Shown here: piece by piece, positions 39,793 to 48,661 of the stretch
Layout: every line of letters starts with the position of its first letter
How positions within the stretch are numbered: the stretch's first letter is position 1
Assembly (NCBI GenBank): GCA_963770865.1
Contig: CAVYRD010000008.1
Span: 124,001 to 188,000, forward strand
Length of the DNA stretch: 64,000 nucleotides
DNA from: Miltoncostaea sp963770865
GTDB taxonomy: Bacteria; Actinomycetota; Thermoleophilia; Miltoncostaeales; Miltoncostaeaceae
Reading direction: 5' to 3'
Notes under the pieces: generated by a model
Told to the model about the DNA's origin: nothing
Seen by the model: the letters and a program-made list of their open reading frames with translations, nothing else
Databases searched by the model: none
Position numbers and translations under genes: made by a program

Positions 39793-41457
39793 GTGACCTT
39801 CGTGCCCGTGCCCGCGTCGTCGACGCCGCCCCCGGTGGCGCCCGTCGGCCCCGTCCCGGCCCCCGCCGTTACCGGCCCCGAGCCGGCCGGTCCCGAGCCG
39901 GCCGGTCCCGCGATCGCGGTCTCGGGCCAGGCGCTCGCCGTCACGCCCGGGCAGGCCCTGGCCGCGCGGATCGTCGCGATCGAGGCCGGGATGGTCCAGC
40001 TCTCCCTGGCCGGCGGCCTCGTCACCGCCGCGAGCGACCTGCCCCTCGAGCCGGGGCAGACCCTGCACCTGGTCGTGGCCGAGGCCGGCCAGGAGCGGGT
40101 GACGCTGCGGCTCGACCCCGGCGCCTCCGGTGGCGCCGGCGCCGGTGCGGCCGGAGCCGGGGCCCGAGCCGGCGGCCCGGCCGCCGCGCTGGCCGAGGCC
40201 GGCGTCCCGCCCGCGGCCTCGTCCGCCCTGCTCGCCGCGCTGGCCGAGCAGGGGGCCGAGATCCCCACCGGCGCCGGCGCGACCGCCCTCGCCGCGCGGG
40301 CCGCCTCCGCCGGGGTCCAGACCCCCGCCCAGGCCGCCGCCTTCGCCCGCCTGCTCACCGCCGGCCTGCCGACCACCCCCGCCGCCGTCGCCGGCCTGGC
40401 CCAGCTGATCGACGGGGCGCCCCTCGGGCGCGCCCTGGCCACCGTCATCGAGGCCGCCGCCTCCCGCGCCGCCGCGCCGGCTCCTGCCGCCGGGTCCGCG
40501 CCCGCCACCACCCTCCCCGCCGCCGCGCCGGCCGACGCGGAGGCGCCCCAGAGCGCGCCCGCCGCCGCCCAGGCGGGCCCCCGTGCCACCCCGCCGAGCA
40601 CCGCGAGCCCGGCAGCCGTCCTTCCCGGCGAGGTCGCCGAACTCCCCTCCGCGGCCCCGTCGGCCAATTGGACCAATGGCCGAGGTCCAATTGGACCTGT
40701 GGCGACCACGCCCGCCGGCCCTGCCCCCTCGGCCGCCGCCGCGCCGCCCCTCGCCGGGCTCGTCGAGGCCCTCGCGACGCTCGCCCACGAGATCGAGACC
40801 GGCGCCGTGGACGGCCGCGGGCCGGCGCTCCGGCACGCGCTCGCCGAGCTCGGGATGGGGCTCGAGGCCCGGCTGGCCGGCGGGTCGGCCCCCGAGCACG
40901 CCCCGCTGCGCGCCCTGCTGCTGCGCCTGGCCGACCACCCGGCGGCCGACGCGCCCCTCGCGCGCGCCGCCGCGGGGCTGGCCGACGCCATCACCGCCCA
41001 GAGCCTCGCCGGGCCGGCGCTCGCGTCGCCGGCGGCCGGCACAGCCGCCGCCACGGCCACCCCCTCGGCCCCGCCCGCCGACACGACGCAGTCCGGCGCC
41101 TACCTCCAGGTCCCGCTCCCCGGCGGCGGTACGGCCGAGGTGCGCATCTCCCCCGACGCCGGGCACGACGGGCCCGGCGACGCGGAGAGGCCGCGCCGGC
41201 TCGCGTTCCTGCTCCACCTCTCCGCGCTCGGCCCGGTGATGATCGACGCCAGCGCGGGGGCGGGGGGCGTGGACGCCACCATCCGCGTCGGCTCCGACGA
41301 CGTGCGCGCCTTCCTCGACACCCAGGCGGCCGACCTCGCCGAGTCCCTGCGCCGCTCCACCCCGACCGCCTCGGTCCGCGTCGAGCGCATGCCCGGCCCG
41401 GCGCCCGAGCGCCTCCTGGCGCCCCCGCCCTCCTCCGGCCTGGACGTGAGCGCGTGA
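39793..41457 (+). CDS. fliK: Flagellar hook-length control protein FliK-like
   Basis: About 554 residues. The N-terminal two thirds are Ala/Pro/Gly-rich and low-complexity, as in FliK rulers, with a small OB-like stretch at ~45-115 (IVAIEAGMVQLSLAGGLVTA, LPLEPGQTLHLVVAEAGQ). The C-terminal ~130 residues form the Flg_hook domain (GTAEVRISPDAG, LAFLLHLSALGPVMIDASAG, VRVGSDDVRAFLD-type region, DLAESLRRSTPTASVRVE). The start is uncertain: GTG 39793 or GTG 39802. A paired-dyad element (40661-40697) lies inside the gene. The stop overlaps the FlhB-like gene (GTGA). Confidence 0.8.
   Translation: MTFVPVPASSTPPPVAPVGPVPAPAVTGPEPAGPEPAGPAIAVSGQALAVTPGQALAARIVAIEAGMVQLSLAGGLVTAASDLPLEPGQTLHLVVAEAGQERVTLRLDPGASGGAGAGAAGAGARAGGPAAALAEAGVPPAASSALLAALAEQGAEIPTGAGATALAARAASAGVQTPAQAAAFARLLTAGLPTTPAAVAGLAQLIDGAPLGRALATVIEAAASRAAAPAPAAGSAPATTLPAAAPADAEAPQSAPAAAQAGPRATPPSTASPAAVLPGEVAELPSAAPSANWTNGRGPIGPVATTPAGPAPSAAAAPPLAGLVEALATLAHEIETGAVDGRGPALRHALAELGMGLEARLAGGSAPEHAPLRALLLRLADHPAADAPLARAAAGLADAITAQSLAGPALASPAAGTAAATATPSAPPADTTQSGAYLQVPLPGGGTAEVRISPDAGHDGPGDAERPRRLAFLLHLSALGPVMIDASAGAGGVDATIRVGSDDVRAFLDTQAADLAESLRRSTPTASVRVERMPGPAPERLLAPPPSSGLDVSA
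40661..40697. repeat. Paired GGTCC-N4-GGACC-type dyads, 23-bp pitch (copy 2, inside fliK)
   Basis: 40684-40697 is the perfect palindrome GGTCCAATTGGACC; 40661-40674 is a degenerate copy (CGGCC-AATT-GGACC). 40664-40674 and 40684-40694 form an exact 11-bp inverted repeat with a nine-base loop. The right dyad and its CCGAG lead-in (18 bases) are identical to copy 3. AT-rich cores stand out in this GC-rich gene. Confidence 0.65.
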
Positions 41458-41762
41458 CGCCCGGCCGCCCGCCCCGGCGCCCCGCGGCCGTCGCCCTGCG
41501 CTACCGCAGTGGCGAGGACCCGGCGCCCCGCGTCACCGCCGCCGGCACGGGGCCGGTGGCCGAGCGGATCCTCGAGCTCGCGCGCGAGCACGACCTGCCA
41601 CTGCGCCACGACCCCGACCTCGTCGAGGCCCTCGCGGCGCTCGACCTCGGCGCCTTCATCCCGGCCGAGCTCTACGACGTCATCGCCGAGGTCCTCGCCT
41701 GGGCGTACCGCGCCAACTCGGCGTTCGCCAGCACCACCCGGGGCCTCGCTTCCCCGCGCTGA
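41454..41762 (+). CDS. FlhB C-terminal-domain-like protein
   Basis: A 102-residue soluble protein equivalent to the cytoplasmic export-switch domain of FlhB without the membrane part: AAVALRYRSGEDPAPRVTAA GTGPVAERILELAREHDLPL, HDPDLVEALAALDLGAFIPA, then ELYDVIAEVLAWAYR. The autocleavage NPTH motif of full FlhB is absent. Such stand-alone genes often follow fliK, as here with a GTGA overlap, and are thought to act with FliK in substrate switching. Confidence 0.82.
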   Translation: MTPGRPPRRPAAVALRYRSGEDPAPRVTAAGTGPVAERILELAREHDLPLRHDPDLVEALAALDLGAFIPAELYDVIAEVLAWAYRANSAFASTTRGLASPR

Positions 41763-41802
41763 GAGCCGCGGCGGCACCCGGGCCCCGCGCTACCGTTGCG
41801 TG

Positions 41803-42816
41803 ATGGCGACCGCGGTGACCATCAACGATCTCGCGAAGGACCCGGCGGAGGTCGCGCGCAGCCTGGTCGCGTGGCAGCGGGGCGACCGGGACGAGGCGGT
41901 GCTCCTGACCCTGGACGGATCGGCGGGCTCCCTGCGCAGCCGGCGCTACGCCGTGTGGATCTGGACCGGGCGCACCCCCGCCGGGGACCCGGTCTGGCTG
42001 CTGCCCGTCACCCCCGACCAGGCCCTGGCCTTCGGGCCGCCGCCGGTCGCGCGGATCCTGGCCGACTGCGTGCGGATCGCCGTCGCGGAGCTCGGCGTCG
42101 CCCCCGCCGACGTGCGCCTGGAGGACTGGCGCGGGCGCGTCGCCCTGGTGCTCCCGGGGCTCATCGAGGAGCTCGCGGTGATCGGCCTGGCCGAGGTCGC
42201 CTCGTCGCCGGGCGTCGTCGGGGTGGCCGAGCTCCCCGAGGACATCGCGGTCGCGGGCCCGCCCGTCGCGCTCACGCCGGAGGCCGCGGCGACCGGCGGC
42301 GGGCTCGCCCGGATGGCCCGCGAGCTCAGCCGCCACCCCGTCGAGCTGGTCGCGGCCCTCGCGGAGCAGCACCAGACGGTCGACCCGGCCGCCTACGACG
42401 CCGAGCTCGTCACGACGCTGAAGGCGCAGGGCCTGGGCGAGGCGCCGCCACCGCAGCCTGAACGCCCGCCGAGCATCGCGATCGAGGACGACCCCTGCCC
42501 GCGCCGGCGCCACGCGCGCACGGTCCTGCAACGGATGCTGCGGATGGGCAAGGTCGGCCCCGGCTACCACACCGAGTTCGATCACTTCTCGCGCGGCGCC
42601 GCCGCCCACGACCGCCGCCAGGCGCTCGAGGTGGGCGAGGCACTGATCCGCGCCGGCCTGCTGATCGAGAAGCCGAGCGTGGGCCAGCGCCACATCTCGC
42701 TCAGCGTGCCGGCCCTGCCCCGCATCCACGCCCTCATCGACAGGGGCGAGACCTCCGACCCCCAGCTCGCGGCCCTCTGGACCGCACCGGCGCCTACGGA
42801 GAAGCGGGGACCGTGA
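41803..42816 (+). CDS. Hypothetical protein with winged-helix-like C-terminus
   Basis: A 337-residue protein I do not recognise. N-terminal 200 residues: mixed alpha/beta (INDLAKDPAEVARSLVAWQR, SRRYAVWIWTGRTPAGDPVW, LILADCVRIAVAELGVAPAD-like region). C-terminal 90 residues: HARTVLQRMLRMGKVGPGYH, FDHFSRGAAAHDRRQALEVG, EALIRAGLLIEKPSVGQRHI, which looks like a small helical/winged DNA-binding domain. No signal or membrane segment. TACCGT at 41791-41796 could be a -10, making the mRNA leaderless. Ends overlapping the convergent gene at 42794. Confidence 0.6.
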   Translation: MATAVTINDLAKDPAEVARSLVAWQRGDRDEAVLLTLDGSAGSLRSRRYAVWIWTGRTPAGDPVWLLPVTPDQALAFGPPPVARILADCVRIAVAELGVAPADVRLEDWRGRVALVLPGLIEELAVIGLAEVASSPGVVGVAELPEDIAVAGPPVALTPEAAATGGGLARMARELSRHPVELVAALAEQHQTVDPAAYDAELVTTLKAQGLGEAPPPQPERPPSIAIEDDPCPRRRHARTVLQRMLRMGKVGPGYHTEFDHFSRGAAAHDRRQALEVGEALIRAGLLIEKPSVGQRHISLSVPALPRIHALIDRGETSDPQLAALWTAPAPTEKRGP

Positions 42817-43021
42817 CCGTCACGACCGGGACGGTCTGGGACTCGGTCACGAGGCCCGCCGGCGCCGAGTCGCCGCCCCGGGCGGCGTAGCCCACCACGA
42901 TCCCCGCCACGAGCGCGAGGCCCATCAGCACCAGGGCCAGCGCGAGGCGGATCTTGCGCTTGGGCGGCCGGCGCGGCGGGCGCGGGCGCGGGGCCGGGCT
43001 GGAGCCGGACGCGGTGCTCAC
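42794..43021 (-). CDS. Small single-pass membrane protein
   Basis: A 75-residue protein: Pro/Arg-rich cytoplasmic N-terminus (PAPRPRPPRRPPKRKIR), one membrane helix (LALALVLMGLALVAGIVVGY), and a short Thr/Val-rich outer tail ending VPVVTVTVPASP. No family. GTG start overlaps the upstream stop, so it is the last gene of the eno-ftsB-DUF501 unit. Confidence 0.6.
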   Translation of the reverse strand: MSTASGSSPAPRPRPPRRPPKRKIRLALALVLMGLALVAGIVVGYAARGGDSAPAGLVTESQTVPVVTVTVPASP

Positions 43022-43338
43022 CGGCGCGCGTCCGATGCGCCGCGGGCGTAGGTGGCGAACGCGGCGTCGAGCGTGGTGGCGGGGTCCCAGGCTTCGGGCA
43101 CGCGGGGCGCCGTCCGGGCGGCGAGGTCGAGGTACCACGACGAGGCGCCCTCGTAGACCTTGGCCAGCTGGAGCTGCGTGAAGGTCATGCCGAGACGCCG
43201 GCGCAGCTCATCGTGCACGGCCGCGGTGATCCGGTTGCGGGCCGCGACCACCGGCGGCGGCGCCGGCTGCGCGCTGCGCGCGAGCCCCTCGTCCCAGGAG
43301 AAGCGAGCGGTCGCCAGCTCGGGGAAGTCGTCGTTCAC
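43018..43338 (-). CDS. Hypothetical protein
   Basis: A 106-residue soluble helical protein (DDFPELATARFSWDEGLARS, RNRITAAVHDELRRRLGMTF, LQLAKVYEGASSWYLDLAAR, TLDAAFATYARGASD). I do not recognise a named family. It is linked by GTGA overlaps to DUF501 upstream and the small membrane protein downstream, a conserved-looking arrangement next to ftsB. Confidence 0.65.
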   Translation of the reverse strand: MNDDFPELATARFSWDEGLARSAQPAPPPVVAARNRITAAVHDELRRRLGMTFTQLQLAKVYEGASSWYLDLAARTAPRVPEAWDPATTLDAAFATYARGASDARR

Positions 43339-43829
43339 GCCGCGCCCCCGGTGACGCGCTCGACGCAGCAGACCGCGGGCCAGTGGGCGTCCGCGTGCTC
43401 GAGGATCCAGTCGGCCACGGGCGATCCGCCCTCCCCGAGCCCGAACGCCAGGTGGGCGTGCAGGCACTTGACGCGCGCGGGGTCGCCGCCGCCGGCCACG
43501 CGGTAGCCGGCGTGCAGCTCCTGGTGGCGGGCGTTGGCCGCGGCGAGGTGCTCGCGCATCTCGGGGTCCTCCTCCAGCATCCGCACGCCGCCGGCGGCCT
43601 CCAGGCGGCTGACCGCCTCCCCGAGCGCGCGACAGGTGAGCCAGTCGCGGGTCGGGAAGGGCCGCCCGCGCAGGTTGACCGGCGTGTTGCGCACCACGGC
43701 CGGGCCGCCGTGCGGGCAGCGCACGGCCACGCTGAAGTCCGTGAACGGCTCGCGCCCGAGGAGCGCGGCCACGGCCCGTCGATCCGCGTCAGAGCAGTCC
43801 GAGGATCCAGCCGAAGGGACCGCCGTCAC
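43335..43829 (-). CDS. DUF501 domain protein
   Basis: A 164-residue DUF501 protein: RRAVAALLGREPFTDFSVAV RCPHGGPAVVRNTPVNLRGR PFPTRDWLTCRALGEAVSRL EAAG, then HQELHAGYRVAGGGDPARVK CLHAHLAFGLGEGGSPVADW. The 'RCp.G.P.Vi.t.P....G.PFPT.yWLtCp' and 'vKCLHa..A..L..G.NPVg' blocks are diagnostic. Function unknown; it is usually beside ftsB/divIC and eno in Actinobacteria, as here. The start is uncertain (GTG 43829 or GTG 43772). Confidence 0.85.
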   Translation of the reverse strand: MTAVPSAGSSDCSDADRRAVAALLGREPFTDFSVAVRCPHGGPAVVRNTPVNLRGRPFPTRDWLTCRALGEAVSRLEAAGGVRMLEEDPEMREHLAAANARHQELHAGYRVAGGGDPARVKCLHAHLAFGLGEGGSPVADWILEHADAHWPAVCCVERVTGGAA

Positions 43830-44166
43830 CGCCGCCGCCCGGGTCGGAGGCCGGCTTCGGGTCGAGCGTGCCGCGCACGATGAAGGCCCGCTCGCCGGGC
43901 TTGATGAGCCCGATGGCCCGCGCCCGCGCCTCCAGCACGTCGGCTTTGTTCAGCTCGGCGATCTGGCGCTTCAGCTGGTCGCGGTTCTGCTCCAGCACGG
44001 CCAGCTTGGCGCTCTCGTCGCGAAGCTCCGCGCGCTGGGAGAGGTAGCCCCTCACCGGCCCCACGTAGCCGAGGATCAGGGCGGTGAGCAGCCCCGCGAT
44101 GATGATGCGCCGTGCTCTGATCGTGTGGCTCCCGGGGGGACGGATCGGGCCCGAGGGCCCCGTCAC
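43789..44166 (-). CDS. Septum formation initiator FtsB/DivIC-like
   Basis: A 125-residue bitopic membrane protein. One membrane segment (RIIIAGLLTALILGYVGPV), a coiled coil (LSQRAELRDESAKLAVLEQN RDQLKRQIAELNKADVLEA), then the DivIC motif ARAIGLIKPGERAFIVRG. It acts in the divisome. It lies 45 bp after eno; the order eno-ftsB-DUF501 is common in Actinobacteria. GTG start. Confidence 0.88.
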   Translation of the reverse strand: MTGPSGPIRPPGSHTIRARRIIIAGLLTALILGYVGPVRGYLSQRAELRDESAKLAVLEQNRDQLKRQIAELNKADVLEARARAIGLIKPGERAFIVRGTLDPKPASDPGGGGDGGPFGWILGLL

Positions 44167-44211
44167 CCTGGGGGTACGGGGCGCCGCGGCCCGTTCCTGC
44201 CTCCCGGTCTC

Positions 44212-45489
<1,278 letters not shown>

Positions 45490-45589
45490 GGACGCTCCGG
45501 GTCGGGGGATCGGGTCGGGCGGCCGAGTCTATCCGCCGGGCCGCCCGGCGCACCTCACGCGGGCCGCCCGGCGTACGTTCCCCTGTCAG

Positions 45590-46060
45590 ATGCCCCCGCC
45601 CCCATTCCAGGCGTTCCTCGAGCGCGAGCGCGAGGTGGTCTACCGGGTCCTCCTGGGGCTGGTGGGCCCCGACGACGCGGACGACGTCTTCCAGGAGACG
45701 TTCATCAAGGCGCTGCGGGCCTACCCGCCTCCGCGCGCCGACGGCGACCTGCGCGGGTGGGTGCTGACCATCGCGCGGCGGGCGGCGATCGACGCGGCGC
45801 GGGCGCGGCGGCGCCGGCCGGAGCCGGTGGCCGAGCCGGACGCCGTGGCGCCTGGGGGGACGCCCGAGCCCGCCGACGCGGCGCTCTGGGATGCCGTGCG
45901 GAGGCTGCCGCCGCGCCAGCGCCAGGCGGTGACGCTGCACTACGTGGGCGGGCTGACGTACGCCGAGGCGGCGGCGGCGATGGGGTGCAGCGAGGACGCG
46001 GCGCGGCGCAGCGCCTTCGAGGGGATCCGGCGACTGAGAGGGGTGTGGGATGGAGGATGA
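45590..46060 (+). CDS. ECF-type RNA polymerase sigma factor
   Basis: A 156-residue sigma factor. Region 2: AFLEREREVVYRVLLGLVGP DDADDVFQETFIKALRAYPP, RGWVLTIARRAAIDAARARR. Region 4: VRRLPPRQRQAVTLHYVGGL TYAEAAAAMGCSEDAARRSA FEGIRRL. ATG 45590; TACGTT at 45574-45579 could be its -10, giving a very short leader. Its last bases overlap the ogt start, so the two proteins are made together. No anti-sigma is adjacent. Confidence 0.88.
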   Translation: MPPPPFQAFLEREREVVYRVLLGLVGPDDADDVFQETFIKALRAYPPPRADGDLRGWVLTIARRAAIDAARARRRRPEPVAEPDAVAPGGTPEPADAALWDAVRRLPPRQRQAVTLHYVGGLTYAEAAAAMGCSEDAARRSAFEGIRRLRGVWDGG

Positions 46061-46667
46061 GCTGGAGCGGGCGCTCGGCGTCGCCGGCGGACCGGGAGTG
46101 GCGGAGGCCTCGGCGCGCGCGGCGCGCCGGGTGGCGGCCGGCGCCGACCGTCAGGGGCTGGTGGACGTCGCCTACACGATGGTCGATTCGCCGCTCGGGC
46201 CGCTGCTCGCCGCCGGGACCGGCCGGGGGCTCCTGATGCTCCGCTACGCCGACGAGGGCGTCGACGAGGCGCTCGAGCGGATCGCGGAGCGCGTCTCGCC
46301 GCGGATCCTGGAGGTGCCGGCGCGGCTCGACCTCGCCCGTCGCGAGCTGGACGAGTACTTCACCGGGGCGCGGCGGGCCTTCGACATCCCGATCGACTGG
46401 TCGCTGATCACGGGCTACGCGCGGGCGGTGCTGCGGGCGACCGCCGCGATCCCCTACGGCGGGGCGTCGAGCTACGGCGAGGTCTCGGCGGCGGCGGGCA
46501 ACCCCCGGGGGGCGCGGGCCACCGGCAACGCGCTCGGCTCCAACCCGATCCCGATCGTCATCCCCTGCCACCGCGTCCTGCGGGCGGGGGGGAAGATCGG
46601 GGGCTACACCGGGGGGCTCGAGCGCAAGCGGTTCCTCCTCGACCTGGAGGCGGGGCGGGGGCGGTGA
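46050..46667 (+). CDS. ogt: Methylated-DNA--protein-cysteine methyltransferase (Ogt type)
   Basis: A 205-residue suicide repair protein that removes alkyl groups from O6-alkylguanine. N-terminal 40-residue helical extension, then GLVDVAYTMVDSPLGPLLAA GTGRGLLMLRYADEG, DLARRELDEYFTGARRAFDI, YGGASSYGEVSAAAGNPRGA, the active-site PCHRV (IPIVIPCHRVLRAGGKIGGY) and GGLERKRFLLDLE. ATG 46050 overlaps the sigma-factor gene by 11 bp. The sigma-ogt pair recurs in Actinobacteria and may be an alkylation response unit (inference). Confidence 0.92.
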   Translation: MEDELERALGVAGGPGVAEASARAARRVAAGADRQGLVDVAYTMVDSPLGPLLAAGTGRGLLMLRYADEGVDEALERIAERVSPRILEVPARLDLARRELDEYFTGARRAFDIPIDWSLITGYARAVLRATAAIPYGGASSYGEVSAAAGNPRGARATGNALGSNPIPIVIPCHRVLRAGGKIGGYTGGLERKRFLLDLEAGRGR

Positions 46668-46670
46668 GGG

Positions 46671-47249
46671 AGGCCGTGGGGGCGGCGGCGGGCCGTCGCC
46701 GGGCTGGAGCCACCGGCCCTCACGGAACCAGCGGCGCATCGTGCGGACGGACGGGGCCCGCGCCTCGCCGCTCGCCTCGGCCCGGGCGCGGAGCCGATCG
46801 ATGACCCTCGCCGGCGGCTCACCCGCCGCGAATGCCGCCTCTGCCTCCGCACGCAGCGCGGCCCACGAGTAGGAGCCGGGCCGGTCCCGCTCCGGCGGGG
46901 GACCGGTCAGGCGGCGACCGTGGATGTCGAGCGCCCGTGAGCGGGCCTTGGTGAAGCAGCCCGAGGAGCGCCAGACGTGCCAGAGGGACGCGACGAGATC
47001 CCGCCCGGCCCGGCTCGTCTGAAAGTCAAGCGACCGATGGGCCTCGCAGAGCCAGACCCGGATCCCGCCGGGAAGATGGAGCTCAGCCCGCTTCCCACGC
47101 CCGGCGCCGACGCAGATCGCGCACGCCGGCGCGGATCCCAGTCGTTCCCCCTTGTAGAGACTCCGCGCCACGGACCGAGGGTGGCAGCAGACGGAGCAGC
47201 CGTGGCGCCCCGATTGCGCCGGATCCGCTCCCTCCCTGTCTCGCGCCAT
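46671..47249 (-). CDS. Hypothetical Cys-rich protein with helix-turn-helix-like C-terminus (3' end uncertain)
   Basis: About 190 residues. N-terminal half has Cys pairs CSVCC and CAICVGAG plus VWLCEAHRSLDFQTSRAG, suggesting a zinc site; the rest includes ASLWHVWRSSGCFTKARSRA, then RPGSYSWAALRAEAEAAFAA GEPPARVIDRLRARAEAS and PSVRTMRRWFREGRWL, which resembles a recognition helix. No family recognised. The frame has no stop before running antisense through ogt, so the true end is unclear; a poly-C/Pro tract near 46680 may hide an indel. ATG 47249 directly follows the paired-dyad repeat (copy 3). Confidence 0.45.
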
Positions 47250-47286
47250 GCCGCAATTGGACGGGCGCCCGAGGTCCAATTGGACC
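47250..47286. repeat. Paired GGTCC-N4-GGACC-type dyads, 23-bp pitch (copy 3)
   Basis: 47273-47286 is the perfect palindrome GGTCCAATTGGACC; 47250-47263 is a degenerate dyad (GCCGC-AATT-GGACG). CAATTGGAC and GTCCAATTG form a 9-bp inverted repeat. It sits exactly upstream of the Cys-rich gene start. Confidence 0.65.
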
Positions 47287-47330
47287 ATGGGCGGACGAAC
47301 CGGGCGGCGCCCCCCGACCGAAACGGGGCC

Positions 47331-47648
47331 TCAGCCCGGGGGACCGTCCTCCCGTTGGATCACCTCGAAGGCCCAGAGCTCGCTCTGGCTGGAGACCGGA
47401 CCCTCGGCGTTGTGGGCGCGGTGGCCCCGTTGGAAGGCCGAGCTCTCGACCCAGGCGTCGAAGGCCTCCTGGGACTCCCAGCGCGTGTAGACCAGGTACT
47501 CGGTGCGGCCGTCGCTCGGGCGCAGGAGCTCGAAGGCCTCGAAGCCGGGGGACGATGACACCGCGCCGGCCCTCGCGGCGAAGCGGGCCTCGAACTCCGC
47601 GGCGCGCTCGGGCGGGACGGTGATCGCGTTGATGCGGACGACGCTCAC
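47331..47648 (-). CDS. ABM-domain monooxygenase, heme-degrading (HmoA/MhuD)-like
   Basis: A 105-residue dimeric ABM domain: VVRINAITVPPERAAEFEAR FAARAGAVSSSPGFEAFELL RPSDGRTEYLVYTRWESQEA FDAWVESSAFQRGHRAH. The 'F...RF..R.g.v...pGF..fELLrp....yLV.T.W.s.eaF..W..S..F..gH' pattern is that of IsdG/MhuD-like heme oxygenases and mycobacterial homologues. GTG start overlaps the gnd stop; last gene of mazG-pgi-gnd-ABM. Confidence 0.85.
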   Translation of the reverse strand: MSVVRINAITVPPERAAEFEARFAARAGAVSSSPGFEAFELLRPSDGRTEYLVYTRWESQEAFDAWVESSAFQRGHRAHNAEGPVSSQSELWAFEVIQREDGPPG

Positions 47649-48661
47649 GACGCCGGCTTCTCGTGGTGGCCGCCGAACTGCTTGCGCATGGCGGACAGGA
47701 GCTTGTCCGCGAAGTCGGCCTCGCCGCGCGAGCTGAAGCGCTCGAAGAGCGCCGCGGTGAGCACGTGGGCCGGCACCCCCTCGTCCACGGCGGCCATCAC
47801 GGTCCAGCGCCCCTCGCCCGAGTCCGACACCCGCCCGCTGAACTCGCCGAGGGCCGGGTCCTCGTTCAGGGCGATCGCGGTCAGGTCGAGCAGCCAGGAC
47901 GAGATGACGGAGCCGCGGCGCCAGACCTCGGCCACGGCGGCCGTGTCGATGTCGTAGCGGTAGTACTGCGGGTCGCGCAGCGGCGTCGTCTCGGCGTCGT
48001 GCTCCTGCTCGGTCGCCCCGACGTTCGCCTTGTTCAGGATCGCCATCCCCTCGGCGTACGCGGCCATCACGCCGTACTCGATCCCGTTGTGGACCATCTT
48101 CACGAAGTGCCCGGCGCCGGCCGGCCCGCAGTGCAGGTAGCCGAGCTCGGGCTGGACGGGATCACCGGAGCGCCCGGGCGTCCGCGGGGCGGCGTCCACG
48201 CCCGGGGCCAGCGTCCGGAAGATCGGATCGAGCCGCTGCACGGCCCCGGCGTCGCCGCCGATCATCATGCAGTAGCCGCGCTCCAGCCCGAACACGCCCC
48301 CGCTGGTGCCGACGTCGAGGTAGTGGATCCCCCGCGGCGCCAGCTCGGCCGCCCGCTCCACGTCGTCGCGGTAGTAGGAGTTGCCGCCGTCGATCACGAT
48401 GTCGTCGGCCTCGAGGTGCTCGGCCAGGTCCATCGCGGTCTTCCCGGCGTACGCGGCCGGCACCATGATCCACGCCGCGCGCGGCGCGTCGAGCTTCGCG
48501 GCGAGGTCGGCGAGCGAGGTCGCGCCCACCGCGCCCTCCGCCTCGAGGGCCTTCACCGCGTCGGGACTCACGTCGAACACCACGCACTCGTGGCCGTCGC
48601 GCATCAGTCGGCGCACGATGTTGGCGCCCATCCGGCCGAGGCCGATCATCCCGAGCTGCAT
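47645..48661 (-). CDS. gnd: 6-phosphogluconate dehydrogenase, decarboxylating (short form)
   Basis: A 338-residue enzyme of the pentose phosphate pathway. NAD(P) motif LGMIGLGRMGANIVRRLMRD, IVIDGGNSYYRDDVERAAEL, GTSGGVFGLERGYCMMIGGD and GHFVKMVHNGIEYGVMAAYA (catalytic Lys/Asn block). At ~330 residues it belongs to the short GndA/YqeC-like class. ATG shares one base with the pgi stop. Confidence 0.93.
   Translation of the reverse strand: MQLGMIGLGRMGANIVRRLMRDGHECVVFDVSPDAVKALEAEGAVGATSLADLAAKLDAPRAAWIMVPAAYAGKTAMDLAEHLEADDIVIDGGNSYYRDDVERAAELAPRGIHYLDVGTSGGVFGLERGYCMMIGGDAGAVQRLDPIFRTLAPGVDAAPRTPGRSGDPVQPELGYLHCGPAGAGHFVKMVHNGIEYGVMAAYAEGMAILNKANVGATEQEHDAETTPLRDPQYYRYDIDTAAVAEVWRRGSVISSWLLDLTAIALNEDPALGEFSGRVSDSGEGRWTVMAAVDEGVPAHVLTAALFERFSSRGEADFADKLLSAMRKQFGGHHEKPAS

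Noticed and set aside
39685..41217. Gly-rich frame antisense to fliK
   Set aside because: Pure Gly/Arg/Ala shadow of the low-complexity FliK sequence; begins inside flgF.
45705..46667. Continuation of the Cys-rich minus-strand frame through ogt and the sigma factor
   Set aside because: The region encodes clear Ogt and ECF sigma proteins on the plus strand; the antisense frame is open only because of GC bias.
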